Both the position numbers and the translations under genes were made by a program. The notes below the pieces were generated by a model. It ran no database searches. It worked only from the letters and a program-made list of their open reading frames with translations, and was not told where the DNA came from. DNA of 64,000 bases, from positions 1 to 64,000 of the forward strand of contig CAKOIM010000003.1 of the NCBI GenBank assembly GCA_934086815.1, written 5' to 3'. Each line of letters begins with the position of its first letter. The first letter of the stretch is position 1. Shown piece after piece: positions 1-7,512 of the stretch. Origin of the DNA: an uncultured Bacilli bacterium. Lineage in GTDB: Bacteria > Bacillota_I > Bacilli_A > RF39 > UBA660.

Positions 1-158
1 AGAGGTACTAATTCTATATTATTACAAGATAATTCTTTTTTTATATCTGGATTAGATTTATAAGATTGCTTTTCTCTCTTATTATGGGAGCCTATTCCAG
101 CCAAATCATTTATAGTCATAATTGGTTGACTTCTAAATATTGCATAATTTAAATTCAT
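1..158 (-). CDS. MobV-type plasmid recombination/mobilization protein, N-terminal part (runs off window)
   Basis: This minus-strand reading frame starts with ATG at 158 behind a good ribosome binding site (AGAGGA) and leaves the window at base 1. The visible 52 residues begin MNLNYAIFRSQPI and contain IGSHNKREKQSYKSNPDI, the conserved N-terminal pattern of MobV/Pre relaxases (a HxxR segment followed by NPDI). Relaxases of this family nick oriT and carry small plasmids and integrated mobilizable elements into a recipient. The family call is from the N-terminus alone because the catalytic core lies outside the window. Its position downstream of the ATPase/protease pair suggests that those genes are cargo of a mobilizable element. 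Confidence 0.8.
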   Translation of the reverse strand, partial: MNLNYAIFRSQPIMTINDLAGIGSHNKREKQSYKSNPDIKKELSCNNIELVP

Positions 159-194
159 TTATCATTCCTCTCTTTCTTAAAAATTTATCCATAA

Positions 195-221
195 TAAAAG
201 ATACCTAAAATTAAGTACCCT
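195..221 (-). terminator. Possible terminator after the protease gene
   Basis: On the minus strand GGTAC and GTATC can pair across a short AU-rich loop and are followed by TTTTATTA. The stem is weak. The same layout (GGTACTT...AAGTATC then T-run) recurs at 3597-3623 and 27610-27641. Confidence 0.4.
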
Positions 222-248
222 TATTATAATTCATTTAATTAATATTAA

Positions 249-2471
249 TTATTCCAATGTTATTTCCTCTTCTGATGTATTATATATATCTAATCTTTCT
301 TCTATGTTTATAGGGTCAACAAACCAACGATTTAGTCTACAACTTTTTATAAAAGTTTCTATCCTGTTAACTTTATGCAATTCCCTTAAAGTAATAACTA
401 CACCAAATTTAACATCAGCACCATCATTGTTATCCAATCTTTCTTTTGTTTTCACACTTATTCCCCACATTTTATTTTTTTTATAGGAATCTTTATCTTT
501 TCTCAATGCAGTAGGAGTTTGAACAATATACTTAACATTGTCCCATTTTCTATGATTTTTTCGTGCATTTCCCTCATAGGTATACCATCCATCATCATTT
601 TGATGATTTTCATTAATTGTTTTAATTTTTCCATCATCACCTATTCTTCCAAAACCAATGTCAAGTTCCGTATTGGTATAATCTACTCCTTGATTTCTAC
701 TACAGTTTGGAAAATAACACATAACCGCCTTTGCAACAAACGGATATTTTCCGTTATGCATTGGAACAGGGATATTATAGTTATAGGTATCATATTTTTC
801 CGAAATCCCATCAATTATAAATTTAATTTCATCTTCAGGAGTAAAAATTATATCATTAATTTTTTGAGGAACAATCCCATATCCTATAAGAGAAGAACTT
901 TCCATATTAGTTCCATCATTCCACTTAGATGCAGCATCAATAAGTAAAGCCTTTGCACATTCTCTACTAATATTTAATACATCTATCAAATAAGACATTT
1001 TTCTGCTAATCCAAGGAGCCGCAAATGATGTTCCGGTAACCAAGTAAGAGCCTGTAGATCCACAAACTTTCATTTTTTTATCCTTGTCACCTCCAAAATA
1101 ACTTAAATCTGGTTTATTAAAAAAGGATAGAACAAGTCCTCTACGTGAATATGATGCACTTCTTCCGTTAATATTCACGGCATTAACAACTAACGAATTG
1201 ATTGAATCTGCAGGAGCACCTATTTTCATATTTTTCTTTGTACTCCCTTTTGGAATATTTGTTCCGGCTACAACAAAAATCACATTATTGTCATATTGTA
1301 TCTTATCCAAAATAGAAGCTTCCGGTGAAATAAAATTAGGATTAATTTCCAACTGTGATCCAAGAGATAAATTCCACACTCTAATATCTTTGTTGTTAGA
1401 AATGATTTCATTAATTTTTCTTAAAATGGAAAATGAACTCATTTCCGTTGCTTTAGTAACACCAAAATGTCTAACTTTAAATCTTCCACATCCATCATCT
1501 AATTCTGGATTTATATTGGGTCCATCAACAATTATAGAATCAACCATAGTACCATGTTCATAATCTTCAAAATCAATAATTTCTTCTGGAATTAGAGTAT
1601 GATTGTCTACCCATTTTGAAAAATAAACTCTTTCATCAAACAGTGTATCTATAACCCCAATTGTCGGTTCATTTTTAGGATTAGGTATAATCATTTGACC
1701 TTCAATGGAGACTTCTTGTTTATTTATAGGTTCAATTTTAGAAATATCACTTGTTATCATAGCTATTAAATATGGAGCTTTACTTTTTAACAATTCAATT
1801 TGGTCAGGAAATAATAAAACAGTCTCACCCATTATTCTAGTTGATAAAACATCAATTCCTATTTTTTGTAATACTTTTTCTATACTTTCATCAGTTTTAT
1901 ATAAATTCACAATCACATTATCCGACTCATTATCATCATTACTTGGAATATTAAATTTTTCCACATAGTAACAATCAACAACAGTTTGTGCAAAAACCGA
2001 TTTAGATATCGCTTTGTTTTTCCATTTGGTATCTTTTTTATTTATTATTTCAAGTTGGCTTTGATTTATATTTCCATCAAATAAAATAGTAATGATTTTT
2101 GTAACAATACTTAACTTATTTATTGTATCATCAATAAAATCAATTGGTACATAATGTGTAATTATATGTTTAGGCTTTCCATCACTAAACTTTGCCCCAA
2201 CCATAGTATCGTTTGGCTTTTTACCTCCTTTTGATAATAAAGATTTAATTCTCCTTGATTTTGCTATGATATCAATATAGTGAACAGAAATTAAAGCGCC
2301 AGACAAATATGTTTCACTACTCCAAAATTGTTTTAATTCAATAAGTTCCCTTTTTAAATTGTCTATATGTTCAATAGTGACATAACCATTCTTAGGAAGA
2401 TTAGCTGGTCCAGGTCTACCAGAAGCTTTACCTTGTTCAAAATCTCCTCTTAAATGTAATATATTATTCAT
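249..2471 (-). CDS. ietS: IetS-like subtilisin-family serine protease (S8)
   Basis: This 740-residue protein has a complete subtilase triad: Asp275 in IGVIDT, His306 in YEHGTMV and Ser482 in GTSFAAP, with the oxyanion Asn405 in VVAGTN. No signal peptide or membrane segment is visible, so it is probably cytosolic. About 260 residues precede the protease domain and about 230 follow, with no recognised domains. Its ATG overlaps the 3' end of the AAA+ ATPase gene by 8 bases, so the two are translationally coupled. AAA+ ATPase plus cytosolic subtilase is the IetAS arrangement, first described as a Ti-plasmid stability system and later listed among anti-phage systems. Symbol assigned by architecture and pairing; the host function here is inferred. 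Confidence 0.78.
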   Translation of the reverse strand: MNNILHLRGDFEQGKASGRPGPANLPKNGYVTIEHIDNLKRELIELKQFWSSETYLSGALISVHYIDIIAKSRRIKSLLSKGGKKPNDTMVGAKFSDGKPKHIITHYVPIDFIDDTINKLSIVTKIITILFDGNINQSQLEIINKKDTKWKNKAISKSVFAQTVVDCYYVEKFNIPSNDDNESDNVIVNLYKTDESIEKVLQKIGIDVLSTRIMGETVLLFPDQIELLKSKAPYLIAMITSDISKIEPINKQEVSIEGQMIIPNPKNEPTIGVIDTLFDERVYFSKWVDNHTLIPEEIIDFEDYEHGTMVDSIIVDGPNINPELDDGCGRFKVRHFGVTKATEMSSFSILRKINEIISNNKDIRVWNLSLGSQLEINPNFISPEASILDKIQYDNNVIFVVAGTNIPKGSTKKNMKIGAPADSINSLVVNAVNINGRSASYSRRGLVLSFFNKPDLSYFGGDKDKKMKVCGSTGSYLVTGTSFAAPWISRKMSYLIDVLNISRECAKALLIDAASKWNDGTNMESSSLIGYGIVPQKINDIIFTPEDEIKFIIDGISEKYDTYNYNIPVPMHNGKYPFVAKAVMCYFPNCSRNQGVDYTNTELDIGFGRIGDDGKIKTINENHQNDDGWYTYEGNARKNHRKWDNVKYIVQTPTALRKDKDSYKKNKMWGISVKTKERLDNNDGADVKFGVVITLRELHKVNRIETFIKSCRLNRWFVDPINIEERLDIYNTSEEEITLE

Positions 2472-3507
2472 TTTCGTTTCTCAACTCCCTTGATACCTGA
2501 CTTTTTGATACTCCAGTCAAAATTTCTATTTCTCTCACAGTAAAACCACATTCTTGCAATTCTTTTAAATCTATCTTTTTTTTATCATTGAGCAATAAAT
2601 AAAATTGTTTTAAATAATCATTTTCATCATTTATATCACTAAAAGCGATTGCAGTTTTTATTATATTTTTTAAATCACCAGGATATGGAATTTTTTCTGA
2701 ACAATTTAATATTTTCTTAAAAAGTTTAGTGTTTTTATTAGAAATTTTAAATTTCTTTAAAAAATCATTCATAATAACTTCGGCCACTTCAATTAAATCT
2801 TCTTTACTATAACTATTAAAGTTAATAATCGAATCAAATCTACGAATTAAAGCTTTATCAAAAGACTTATATAGATTTGTGGTAGCAATAAATACTACAT
2901 CACTGCTTAAATTATCCAACTCTTTTAAAATAGAAGAAGTTGCACGTCCCATTTCTCTAATATCATTACTATTTAATCTATCTAAAGCAATTGCATCTAT
3001 TTCGTCAAACAAAATAATAGTTTTCTCTGGATGAGGTAAGCCTTTTATTTCATTAAATAAACTAGTTATATTTTTAGAGGTTTGACCTAGTTTACTATCT
3101 ATCACTGCATCAAATTGAACAGAATACAATTCTCTATCTAAAATTCTAGCTAATTGTTTTACAGATTCTGTTTTTCCTGTCCCAGGTTCTCCTTCAAAAA
3201 GAAATTTATTAATTCCCATATTTCGTGAAACTGCATTAATTATCCCCATTAATTCTCTTTGAATTTTTTCTGGCAACGGTAATGGACTATTACTTGGTTC
3301 AACTTTTTTAAAAAAATCTAAATCGTTTTCATCAATTTGAGGGACAAATGTATTAACGTTAGATAAAAGCGACATTATATATTCAGAAAGTTGATAATCA
3401 CCATTTTTATCAAATGATTTTGCAATTTCATATGATTCATTTCTAAATGCTGAATCATTTTTTTCACAATAGTATCTTATAAGATTTATAATATTTTTTT
3501 TCTTCAT
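2464..3507 (-). CDS. ietA: IetA-like AAA+ ATPase with C-terminal helix-turn-helix
   Basis: This 347-residue AAA+ ATPase has Walker A GEPGTGKT (106-113), Walker B ILFDEIDA (165-172), sensor ATTN (208-211) and an arginine-finger region RRFD (222-225). The last ~30 residues (FTVREIEILTGVSKSQVSRE) read as a helix-turn-helix, which suggests it may also bind DNA. The start is ATG behind AGGTGAT. It precedes and overlaps the subtilase gene, giving an IetA-IetS two-gene operon. In this family the ATPase is thought to restrain or direct the protease. Two TTTGGGACAAA boxes lie directly upstream and are candidate sites for autoregulation through the C-terminal HTH (inference). Confidence 0.78.
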   Translation of the reverse strand: MKKKNIINLIRYYCEKNDSAFRNESYEIAKSFDKNGDYQLSEYIMSLLSNVNTFVPQIDENDLDFFKKVEPSNSPLPLPEKIQRELMGIINAVSRNMGINKFLFEGEPGTGKTESVKQLARILDRELYSVQFDAVIDSKLGQTSKNITSLFNEIKGLPHPEKTIILFDEIDAIALDRLNSNDIREMGRATSSILKELDNLSSDVVFIATTNLYKSFDKALIRRFDSIINFNSYSKEDLIEVAEVIMNDFLKKFKISNKNTKLFKKILNCSEKIPYPGDLKNIIKTAIAFSDINDENDYLKQFYLLLNDKKKIDLKELQECGFTVREIEILTGVSKSQVSRELRNENE

Positions 3508-3523
3508 AATATCACCTAAAATA

Positions 3524-3567
3524 ATTATAACATAGTTTGGGACAAAAATATATATTTTTGGGACAAA
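3524..3567 (-). promoter_or_regulatory. ietA promoter with two operator-like boxes
   Basis: Read on the plus strand, TTTGGGACAAA occurs at 3536-3546 and again at 3557-3567, exactly 21 bp apart (two DNA turns). On the minus strand a -10 box TATAAT lies at 3529-3524, just downstream of the boxes and just ahead of the ietA ribosome binding site. The boxes cover the expected -35 region, as for a repressor or activator binding as two units. Confidence 0.6.
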
Positions 3568-3596
3568 CTATAAAATTTATTCAATTAGTGTAAAAT

Positions 3597-3623
3597 AAAA
3601 AGATACTTTCATATGAAGTACCC
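3597..3623 (-). terminator. Terminator-like hairpin
   Basis: On the minus strand GGGTACTTC and GAAAGTATC form a short hairpin followed by TTTTTATTTT, directly after the stop of the amidase-like scrap. Confidence 0.5.
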
Positions 3624-3721
3624 TACTTTATAGATTTATATTTGTTATACCATGCACTGGGGAACAAATAACTTGGGTGCCCAGCATCCAAGACTACCTT
3701 TTTTAAAGTTCTATCATCCAT
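3623..3721 (-). pseudogene. Amidase_3-like 5' fragment, possibly cut at DAGH by an inserted element
   Basis: A 32-codon frame starts ATG behind GGTGAT and reads MDDRTLKKVVLDAGH, then PSYLFPSAWYNKYKSIK and stop. KKVVLDAGH matches the first strand and zinc-ligand motif of N-acetylmuramoyl-L-alanine amidases (normally VVIDAGHGG), but the expected GG and the rest of the enzyme are missing. The break falls at the same codons where the amidase at 27.7 kb is cut by the serine-recombinase element. I infer that this is the 5' half of a second amidase interrupted by the MobV/IetAS element, with the 3' half to the left of the window. A chance short ORF is the alternative. Confidence 0.45.
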
Positions 3722-3893
3722 GTATATCACCTAAAATATATTATGAATTTTATAATAATAAGTGATTACTAAACAAAATAAAACCTAAACCAATTAATTA
3801 TATTAAGACATTTTTCAATTATTTTTGTCCAAATTCATGTTTCTATTTACACTGTCATTTTAGCCATTTTTTGACTAGTTCTAAAAACTGATA

Positions 3894-4095
3894 TTATTGC
3901 TCTATTAATTTTTTTAATTTGTTAATCTGTCTATTTAATAAAATACATAAATTATTAATTCTTCTGTCCGTCATTTTAGTAATATGCTGATATTTATGGA
4001 ATAAGCTATCGAATTCTTCAACTATGCCATCTAACTTAGATGCATCTATTATCTTAATATCTTTTACTACTTTTATTATTTCATCAAATGGTTTA
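3894..4095 (-). pseudogene. HipA-like kinase remnant, C-terminal end
   Basis: A minus-strand frame without start reads KPFDEIIKVVKDIKII, then EEFDSLFHKYQ, MTDRRINNLCILL and stops at 3894. It has the charged helical character of the C-terminus of HipA-like serine/threonine kinases. It lies next to an inverted kinase core and an N-terminal piece of what is probably the same gene. Family assignment of this piece rests on those neighbours. Confidence 0.45.
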
Positions 4096-4293
4096 GATTT
4101 TTTAATAATGAATGAAGATAGACATTTAAATAATTTTGGTATAATTCGTGATGTTAATACTTTGAAATGGTTAGATATGGCTCCAATATTTGATAATGGA
4201 CAAAGTTTAAATGTTCAAGATTACAATGATGAAGAAGTAGTTATTTCTGGACATGGACGTCTATTTTATGAAGCTCTGTGTCTTTTGTTATAA
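4088..4293 (+). pseudogene. HipA-like kinase remnant, inverted catalytic core
   Basis: The plus strand encodes DFLIMNEDRHLNNFGIIRD, then LDMAPIFDNGQSL and EEVVISGHGRLFYE. NEDRHxNNFG and APxFDNG are the catalytic-loop and metal-binding motifs of HipA-fold kinases. It stands in the opposite orientation to the flanking N- and C-terminal pieces, so the middle of the gene appears to have been inverted and part of it lost. No intact start exists. Confidence 0.6.
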
Positions 4294-4412
4294 AACAAGA
4301 ACATTTAGAAACTACCATATCTTTATAAGTAGCTATAGTATAAGTAACATGATTAAAACCTAATCTTTCGGGATCCGCTATTTCTTTACAAGTATAATAC
4401 TCAATGCCTCAT
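4255..4412 (-). pseudogene. HipA-like kinase remnant, N-terminal part
   Basis: The minus strand reads GIEYYTCKEIADPERLGF, then HVTYTIATYKD, VVSKCSCFITKDTEL before losing homology. The VxKC..F...TEL pattern resembles the segment before the kinase core in Firmicute HipA-like proteins. An in-frame stop lies just upstream, so no start remains. It overlaps the end of the inverted core at about 4258-4293. Confidence 0.4.
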
Positions 4413-4472
4413 ATATGAATCATATTGTCATTTACTAACAGCATACACTATTTTTAATGGATAAAACAACTT

Positions 4473-4499
4473 AAAAAAAAGTCACTCATTACAAGTGAC
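4473..4499 (-). terminator. Rho-independent terminator of the adenylation/carrier operon
   Basis: On the minus strand GTCACT pairs with AGTGAC and is followed by eight T residues. It lies about 80 bases after the carrier-protein stop codon. Nothing else is recognisable between the HipA debris and the carrier gene. Confidence 0.8.
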
Positions 4500-4580
4500 A
4501 AAAGATTAAACATCTTTTTTCATATTTACCAATACTAATATAACACTTTTATATTAAAAAAATATAAGTTACATTAATAA

Positions 4581-4808
4581 TTATTCATTTTCTAAACGTT
4601 CAATTAAAGCCCATAAATTTTTCATTGAATTAAAATTATTTGGTATTATTTCTACAGTTGGAATTACTACATCAAATTCTTCTTCTATTTCAGCTACTAA
4701 TGACAATATTGATAAAGAATCTAAATAATGATCATCTATTAAAGTATCACAAGTATCATAATCAACATCTGAATTTAATTCCTCTAACATTTCTTTTAAT
4801 TTATCCAT
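4581..4808 (-). CDS. Acyl/peptidyl carrier protein
   Basis: This 75-residue protein has the four-helix carrier-protein pattern and the phosphopantetheine site DSL, with Ser31 as the modified residue (HYLDSLSILSLVAEIEEEF). The start ATG follows a strong GGAGGTGA. It overlaps the end of the PLP-enzyme gene by 8 bases and is the last gene of a run containing an amino-acid adenylating ligase. It is therefore the likely thioester scaffold for the amino acid activated by that ligase, not the fatty-acid ACP, whose usual neighbours (fab, plsX, rnc) are absent. DltC is related in size, but no dltB or dltD is present. Confidence 0.85.
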   Translation of the reverse strand: MDKLKEMLEELNSDVDYDTCDTLIDDHYLDSLSILSLVAEIEEEFDVVIPTVEIIPNNFNSMKNLWALIERLENE

Positions 4809-5976
4809 TTATTTCACCTCCATTTGGCATATTTAATTCATACGTCGGAATATTATCTCTTACAATTTTATATTTATTTTTTTCTACTAAAACTACCTTA
4901 GGTAAATCTCTACTTAAAAATAAGCTTATTCCCTCAGTCATTGCATATGCCCCAGTATTATGAAAAATAAATATATCTCCAACTTCTAAATTATTAACAC
5001 TAATTTTCTTAACTATTAAATCATTTACCGTACATAAAGCCCCGCATAAATTCCAGTCATCCGGATTATCTTTTTTATTTGGAAAAACAGTTAACATAGG
5101 ATGTTTCATTGCCATCATTTGACCATAATACACTAAATGATTCATACCTCCATCTAAGATAGCAAAATTGCCCTCATGATTTTTCTTTATATCAACAACA
5201 CTTGTATAATAATCACCACAACTAGCAACTATACTTCTACCTAACTCTAAAGTTATAGTTCCCTTATATTCCATATTTTCAAGTAATTCTTTTACACGGT
5301 CTAAATATTCATTTTCTAAAAATTCTTTATCATTTTCAAAATAATTTACCATAAAACCTAAACCAAGTTCTAAATCTTCTACTACATAACCTAAATCATC
5401 CCTTAAATGTGCTACATAATTATCTATATAAACTATTTCTTTTTCAATTCTCTTTATATTTTTTTGAGTTCCAGAAAAAAATTGAATCCCCATTATATTT
5501 AAATACTTATAAACAAGTCTATTTTCTAATATTCTTTCAATTTCTGCCTCAGTCATTCCAAATTGATTATTACTTGTTAAACGTAAAATTACATCTACAT
5601 TAATTTTATGTTTTTTTGTTATATTGTCAACTAATTTTATTTGATTTAAAGACTCAATAGTTATTACTTCCTTATGTTTATATTTAGTTATTATTTCTTC
5701 CATACTTTCTTCGTCTTTATAAACTCCAGATATAACCATTTTACTATAATCTATTTGTGATGCCTCTGCTATTTTAAATTCTCCATAAGAGCAAATTTCA
5801 AACTTGTTAATTAAGCCATCAATTTTATCTAAAATAAAGGAATTGGCTTTCATCGCATAGCACAATCTAACATTTTCTGGTAAATTTTCTTTTAAATAAT
5901 TTATTCTCTCATGAAGCTTATCAATATTAAACACATAAAATGGGGTCTTAACATTTTTAATTAATTTTTCATTCAT
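4801..5976 (-). CDS. Fold-type III PLP-dependent decarboxylase-like enzyme
   Basis: This 391-residue enzyme belongs to the ornithine/diaminopimelate decarboxylase family (alanine-racemase-like barrel plus C-terminal beta domain). The PLP lysine is Lys43 in CYAMKAN; LELGRSIVA and GGMNH give the phosphate-binding region. NLCGALCTVNDL stands in place of the CxxxCxSxD active-site motif and NTGAYAMTEG near the C-terminus is typical. Members acting on carrier-bound amino acids are known (BtrK in butirosin synthesis decarboxylates glutamyl-ACP). With an adenylating ligase and a carrier protein as neighbours, action on a carrier-tethered amino acid is a reasonable inference. Substrate unknown. It overlaps the ligase gene by 4 bases (ATGA). 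Confidence 0.8.
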   Translation of the reverse strand: MNEKLIKNVKTPFYVFNIDKLHERINYLKENLPENVRLCYAMKANSFILDKIDGLINKFEICSYGEFKIAEASQIDYSKMVISGVYKDEESMEEIITKYKHKEVITIESLNQIKLVDNITKKHKINVDVILRLTSNNQFGMTEAEIERILENRLVYKYLNIMGIQFFSGTQKNIKRIEKEIVYIDNYVAHLRDDLGYVVEDLELGLGFMVNYFENDKEFLENEYLDRVKELLENMEYKGTITLELGRSIVASCGDYYTSVVDIKKNHEGNFAILDGGMNHLVYYGQMMAMKHPMLTVFPNKKDNPDDWNLCGALCTVNDLIVKKISVNNLEVGDIFIFHNTGAYAMTEGISLFLSRDLPKVVLVEKNKYKIVRDNIPTYELNMPNGGEING

Positions 5977-7457
5977 ATATACTCCTCCAACTTTTTACGA
6001 TCAATTTTACCATTTTTAGATAAAGGTAAATCATCTAACTTAACTAATTTTCCTGGCATCATATACACTGGTAAATCACTTTTTAAAATATGTTTTATTT
6101 CTTTACTATCAATATCACCAATATAAAAAGTACATAACTTACTCTTTTCTTTTAAATAAATAGTAACAGCTCTTTTTACACCATCTATTGCTCCGATTCT
6201 TTTATCAATTTCTTCTAATTCAATTCTATGTCCTAAATGTTTTATTTGAAAATCTTTTCTTCCCGCAAAATATAAATTATCATTTTCATAATAACCTATA
6301 TCACCCGTTTTATATACCATATCTAAATATTTATTATGTAATGGATTTTGACAAAATACTTTATTAGTTTGTTCTAAATTATTATAATATCCTAAAGCTA
6401 AGGCTGTCCCTCGTATACATATTTCCCCTTTTTTATTATCCTGTTCTATTTTTTTATTACTTTCATCAATCAAAAACACTTCTTCATTATTAAAAGGTAC
6501 TCCGATAGGTATTTTATCATATGTTATATTTTTATCTATTATATGATATGTACAGTTACACGTAATTTCTGTCGGACCATATAAATTAACAAACATAGCA
6601 TCAGGTAAACTTTCCATCCATAAACTTAAATGTTTAAATGGCATTACTTCCCCACTAAATAATACTTTTTTTACACAACTAGGAATTTTATAATCAAAGC
6701 CATGAAATGTTGTTATAAAACAAAGTGCCGATACTGCCCATGTCAATGATGTAACTTTGTTGTCAATTAAACAGTCAATTAACTTTGCCGGATTTATAAA
6801 CAATTCTTTAGGTATAATAACAAGCGTTGCCCCAGTTTTTAAAGCTGTATATATATCTTTTACAGATACATCAAAATCAAATGGAGCTTGATTACCAATT
6901 ACATCTTTATCAGTAAAATTAAATGTAGTTGTAAAGTTTTCTATAAAATCTATAATTGACCTGTTACTAACTAAAACTCCCTTTGGCACCCCGGTAGACC
7001 CACTTGTAAAATTAGCATAAACGGGATCTACATCAACCATATTTTTTCTAACACTTAATAGTTTTTCTTCATCTATTTTAGTATTAATAATATCTTCATA
7101 TAGATATATTTCTTTATCTGAAAAATATGTACGGGCCATTTCTTCATTTTCTTTATCTGTTATTAAATAATTTACCTCTAAAACACTCATTATTTGATCT
7201 AATCTACTTTTAGGTAATGAAGTATTTAGTAAACTATAAAATCCTCCGGCATATAAAATTCCTAAAAATGTTCCTAAAGTTTCTTTGCTTTTTTCCATAA
7301 AAACAGGAACTGGATCATTCTTATTAATTTTATCAACTAAAAAGCTCCCTATTTTTTTCGAGTTTTCTAACAATATTTCATAACTAATCGCCCCATTTTT
7401 ATCCACGATTAAATTGTTACTTTTATTATTTTCTAAATATTCTAAAACACATTTCAT
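5973..7457 (-). CDS. Amino-acid adenylating ligase (DltA/NRPS A-domain family)
   Basis: This 494-residue stand-alone AMP-forming enzyme has the phosphate loop NFTSGSTGVPKG (149-160), NLYGPTEITC, YKTGDIGYYE, the hinge region GRKDFQIKHLGHRIE and the catalytic C-terminal lysine in SKNGKIDRK. Length and motif order match DltA (D-alanine-carrier ligase) and free A-domains. It presumably activates an amino acid and loads the carrier protein two genes on. The absence of dltB and dltD argues against teichoic-acid D-alanylation. A 55-base gap without a terminator follows the histidine-kinase gene, so cotranscription is likely. Confidence 0.85.
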   Translation of the reverse strand: MKCVLEYLENNKSNNLIVDKNGAISYEILLENSKKIGSFLVDKINKNDPVPVFMEKSKETLGTFLGILYAGGFYSLLNTSLPKSRLDQIMSVLEVNYLITDKENEEMARTYFSDKEIYLYEDIINTKIDEEKLLSVRKNMVDVDPVYANFTSGSTGVPKGVLVSNRSIIDFIENFTTTFNFTDKDVIGNQAPFDFDVSVKDIYTALKTGATLVIIPKELFINPAKLIDCLIDNKVTSLTWAVSALCFITTFHGFDYKIPSCVKKVLFSGEVMPFKHLSLWMESLPDAMFVNLYGPTEITCNCTYHIIDKNITYDKIPIGVPFNNEEVFLIDESNKKIEQDNKKGEICIRGTALALGYYNNLEQTNKVFCQNPLHNKYLDMVYKTGDIGYYENDNLYFAGRKDFQIKHLGHRIELEEIDKRIGAIDGVKRAVTIYLKEKSKLCTFYIGDIDSKEIKHILKSDLPVYMMPGKLVKLDDLPLSKNGKIDRKKLEEYI

Positions 7458-7512
7458 TTTAACACCTGCTCACATTATAAATCATTTTTATTAAATATAT
7501 CTTTATGTTTTC

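Noticed and set aside
4024..4293. 89-residue plus-strand protein as an intact gene
   Set aside because: Its first third is antisense to the HipA-like C-terminal piece and only the middle matches a kinase core; it is a fragment, not a gene.
4581..7457. Dlt operon for teichoic-acid D-alanylation
   Set aside because: No dltB or dltD is present and a PLP decarboxylase-like enzyme takes their place.
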